DNA of 7,028 nt. Origin: Bacilli bacterium. GTDB taxonomy: Bacteria; Bacillota_I; Bacilli_A; RFN20; CAG-288. The stretch lies in contig CAAGIQ010000048.1 in assembly GCA_900769965.1 (NCBI GenBank), forward strand, positions 1-7,028, written 5' to 3'. Positions 5,955-7,028 of this stretch are shown here, piece by piece; position 1 is the first letter of the stretch; the number at the start of each line of letters is the position of its first letter. A program made the position numbers and the translations under genes. The notes below the pieces were generated by a model that made no database searches, had not been told where the DNA came from, and worked only from the letters and a program-made list of their open reading frames with translations.

Positions 5955-6241
5955 AATTATTAGCGTGGGAAGTAACAGGAATAAGCGACATTCTCATTAT
6001 CTCCTTACTATGTATAGTCATAGTTTTCGCAGTACTTATTATCATAGCTTTGCTCTTAAGCTTACTTAACAAGGTCAAAGCTCTAGATGTAAAAGAAGAT
6101 ATTTTCTTAAAAGATGGTACTAAAGTCGATGACGATATGTTAGCAGCAATCTTAGTTGCTACTATCGACTACAGAAAAGAGAGAAAAGAAGATGTCAAAG
6201 TTATAAGTTGTAAACTTATCGAAGATGAAAGGAAGAAATAA
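5951..6241 (+). CDS. oadG: Oxaloacetate decarboxylase gamma subunit
   Basis: A 96-residue small membrane protein with one strongly hydrophobic helix (about residues 13-41) near the N-terminus and a charged cytoplasmic tail containing DDDMLAAILVATIDYRKERK (60-79). Size, topology and the MLAAILVA segment fit the OadG family, whose tail contacts OadA and carries the complex to the OadB membrane subunit. Sequence conservation in this family is low, so the call rests mostly on position and topology. The start overlaps the oadA stop as ATGA (5951-5954), with GAGGAG (5931-5936) 14 bases upstream, a rather long distance that suggests translational coupling. The zinc-binding histidines described for the C-terminus of some enterobacterial OadG proteins are absent. 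The next gene begins 2 bases after its stop. Confidence 0.8.
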   Translation: MKLLAWEVTGISDILIISLLCIVIVFAVLIIIALLLSLLNKVKALDVKEDIFLKDGTKVDDDMLAAILVATIDYRKERKEDVKVISCKLIEDERKK

Positions 6242-6243
6242 TC

Positions 6244-6618
6244 ATGCGTATCTACAACATCAAAGTTAACGGAAAAAAATATGAAGTTAAGGTAATGGGT
6301 ATCACCGAAGTTGAACCAACCGAAGTTAAAGTCGTCAAAGGCGAAGCTCCAGTCGTTCAAAAGGTCGAAGCTAAGAAAGAAGAAGTAAAAGCTGGACCAG
6401 TCGAAGGCACAGAAGTCTTAGCGCCGATGCAAGGAACGATATTAGATGTCAAATGTGCTGTAAATAAACCATGTAAAAAAGGCGATAACTTAGTTATCTT
6501 AGAAGCTATGAAACTCGAAAACGAAATCAAAGCTCCAGTCGACGGAATTGTTAAAGAAGTTCGTGTTAGCAAGGGTCAAACTGTAAATAACAAAGACGTC
6601 TTAGTTGTCATAGGTTAA
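6244..6618 (+). CDS. Biotin carrier protein of the decarboxylase
   Basis: A 124-residue biotin carboxyl carrier. Residues 1-20 (MRIYNIKVNGKKYEVKV) match the segment that precedes the swinging linker in OadA and related carriers; 21-55 form a flexible V/E/K/P/A-rich linker; 56-124 are the biotinyl domain, with biotin attached to K90 in the EAMKLENE motif by a biotin ligase (BirA/HCS type, not in the window). APMQGTI (60-66) and the hairpin VSKGQTV (108-114) are the usual structural landmarks. It carries CO2 as carboxybiotin from OadA to OadB. In enterobacterial OadA this domain is fused to the C-terminus; here it stands alone, the arrangement also known for gamma and delta-like carriers of other decarboxylase pumps. 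The SD AAAGGA before ATG 6244 lies within the end of oadG. Downstream oadB starts 4 bases after its stop. Confidence 0.93.
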   Translation: MRIYNIKVNGKKYEVKVMGITEVEPTEVKVVKGEAPVVQKVEAKKEEVKAGPVEGTEVLAPMQGTILDVKCAVNKPCKKGDNLVILEAMKLENEIKAPVDGIVKEVRVSKGQTVNNKDVLVVIG

Positions 6619-6622
6619 CGAT

Positions 6623-7028
6623 ATGACCTTACTTTCGAATAATATTGGTGATCTATTTTTAGATTTCTTCCAAAACACCGGTATCGCAGGGTTCTTTGCT
6701 GATGGTGGATGGAAGAATCTAATAATGATCTTGATCGCCTTACTCTTGCTTTATCTAGCAATATTTAAGAAAGCTGAACCTTATCTGTTGCTACCAATCG
6801 CCGTCGGTTGCTTATTAGCTAACCTTCCTTATGTCGAGATATTTAAAAAGATATCTGATGGCAATGGCGGATATACCTACGAAGGATTATTAGGTGTTCT
6901 GTATTATGGGGTTAAGACTGGAATCTACCCATGTCTTATCTTCCTAGGTATCGGAGCTACCACTGACTTTGGACCACTTTTATCAAATCCAAAAACTTTG
7001 ATATTAGGAGCTGCTGCTCAAATCGGTA
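6623..7028 (+). CDS. oadB: Oxaloacetate decarboxylase beta subunit, partial
   Basis: Open from ATG 6623 to the window edge, giving 135 residues of a protein that normally has about 370-430. Translated by hand, it reads MTLLSNNIGDLFLDFFQNTG, then KNLIMILIALLLLYLAIFKK (31-50, first helix), AEPYLLLPIAVGCLLANLP (51-69), YYGVKTGIYPCLIFLGIGA (94-112) and TDFGPLLSNPKTLILGAAAQ (114-133). These are the hallmark OadB/MmdB/GcdB N-terminal blocks. OadB decarboxylates carboxybiotin in the membrane and couples it to Na+ export. The catalytic aspartate and sodium sites lie further on and cannot be checked. The SD is weak (AGG at 6612-6614, overlapping the end of the carrier gene), so coupling is likely. An insertion-like stretch (70-87, rich in K, G, Y) replaces the short loop usual after the ANLP motif. 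Confidence 0.92.
   Translation, partial: MTLLSNNIGDLFLDFFQNTGIAGFFADGGWKNLIMILIALLLLYLAIFKKAEPYLLLPIAVGCLLANLPYVEIFKKISDGNGGYTYEGLLGVLYYGVKTGIYPCLIFLGIGATTDFGPLLSNPKTLILGAAAQIG

Noticed and set aside
6169..6572. Minus-strand open frames opposite oadG and the carrier gene
   Set aside because: Low-complexity translations (F, D, S and T rich) that mirror the lysine and glutamate-rich sense genes. No start signals.
6607..6627. GTCATA/TATGAC inverted repeat around the oadB start codon
   Set aside because: A 6-bp AT-rich pairing that must include coding sequence on both sides. More simply explained by chance, with oadB translated by coupling to the carrier gene.
1..7028. CRISPR array, tRNA, rRNA, insertion sequence or attachment site
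   Set aside because: No regularly spaced direct repeats, no cloverleaf-like sequence, no transposase-like frame and no terminal inverted repeats were seen on either strand.

Overview
The window is AT-rich DNA from a bacterium using the standard bacterial code: oadA ends in TGA and tryptophans are TGG, so it is not a Mycoplasma-type code. Purine-rich Shine-Dalgarno (SD) sites, the protein families present (PC-type OadA without a biotin domain, BioY, a COG4586/4587/3694-type ABC exporter, a GH13 remnant) and tight gene packing suggest a fermentative, probably gut-associated Bacillota, of the Erysipelotrichia or Mollicutes-related Bacilli kind. That placement is an inference from protein resemblance.

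Layout. (1) 45-254, minus: a decayed N-terminal piece of a GH13 alpha-amylase-family gene. (2) 456-3065, minus: a three-gene ABC exporter operon (ATPase, then two ABC-2 type permeases) with overlapping or tightly spaced genes and two inverted repeats upstream of the ATPase. (3) 3245-3826, plus: a small class I SAM-dependent methyltransferase, divergent from the exporter and overlapping the next gene tail to tail by 4 bases. (4) 3823-4371, minus: bioY, the biotin-binding membrane component of an ECF transporter. (5) 4587 to the window end, plus: an operon for a membrane oxaloacetate decarboxylase of the sodium-pump type: oadA (carboxyltransferase), oadG (gamma anchor), a separate biotin carrier protein, and the first 135 codons of oadB, which runs off the window.

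How the genes work together. OadA removes CO2 from oxaloacetate and passes it to biotin on the 124-residue carrier. OadB decarboxylates the carboxybiotin and, by family knowledge, couples this to Na+ export. OadG holds the complex together. BioY, read divergently from the same intergenic region, would import the biotin the carrier needs, so this is a coherent biotin-uptake and biotin-use locus. The bioY/oadA intergenic region (4372-4586) is the richest regulatory stretch: a bioY promoter, an extended -10 for oadA, a 22-bp near-perfect palindrome placed just after that -10 as a repressor operator would be, and a possible upstream leader with competing hairpins.

I see no clearly new multi-gene system. 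The items most worth a second look are regulatory (palindromes at 4546-4567 and 3109-3135, a stem covering the exporter SD at 3076-3107, the odd methyltransferase start) plus an atypical OadA active-site motif.
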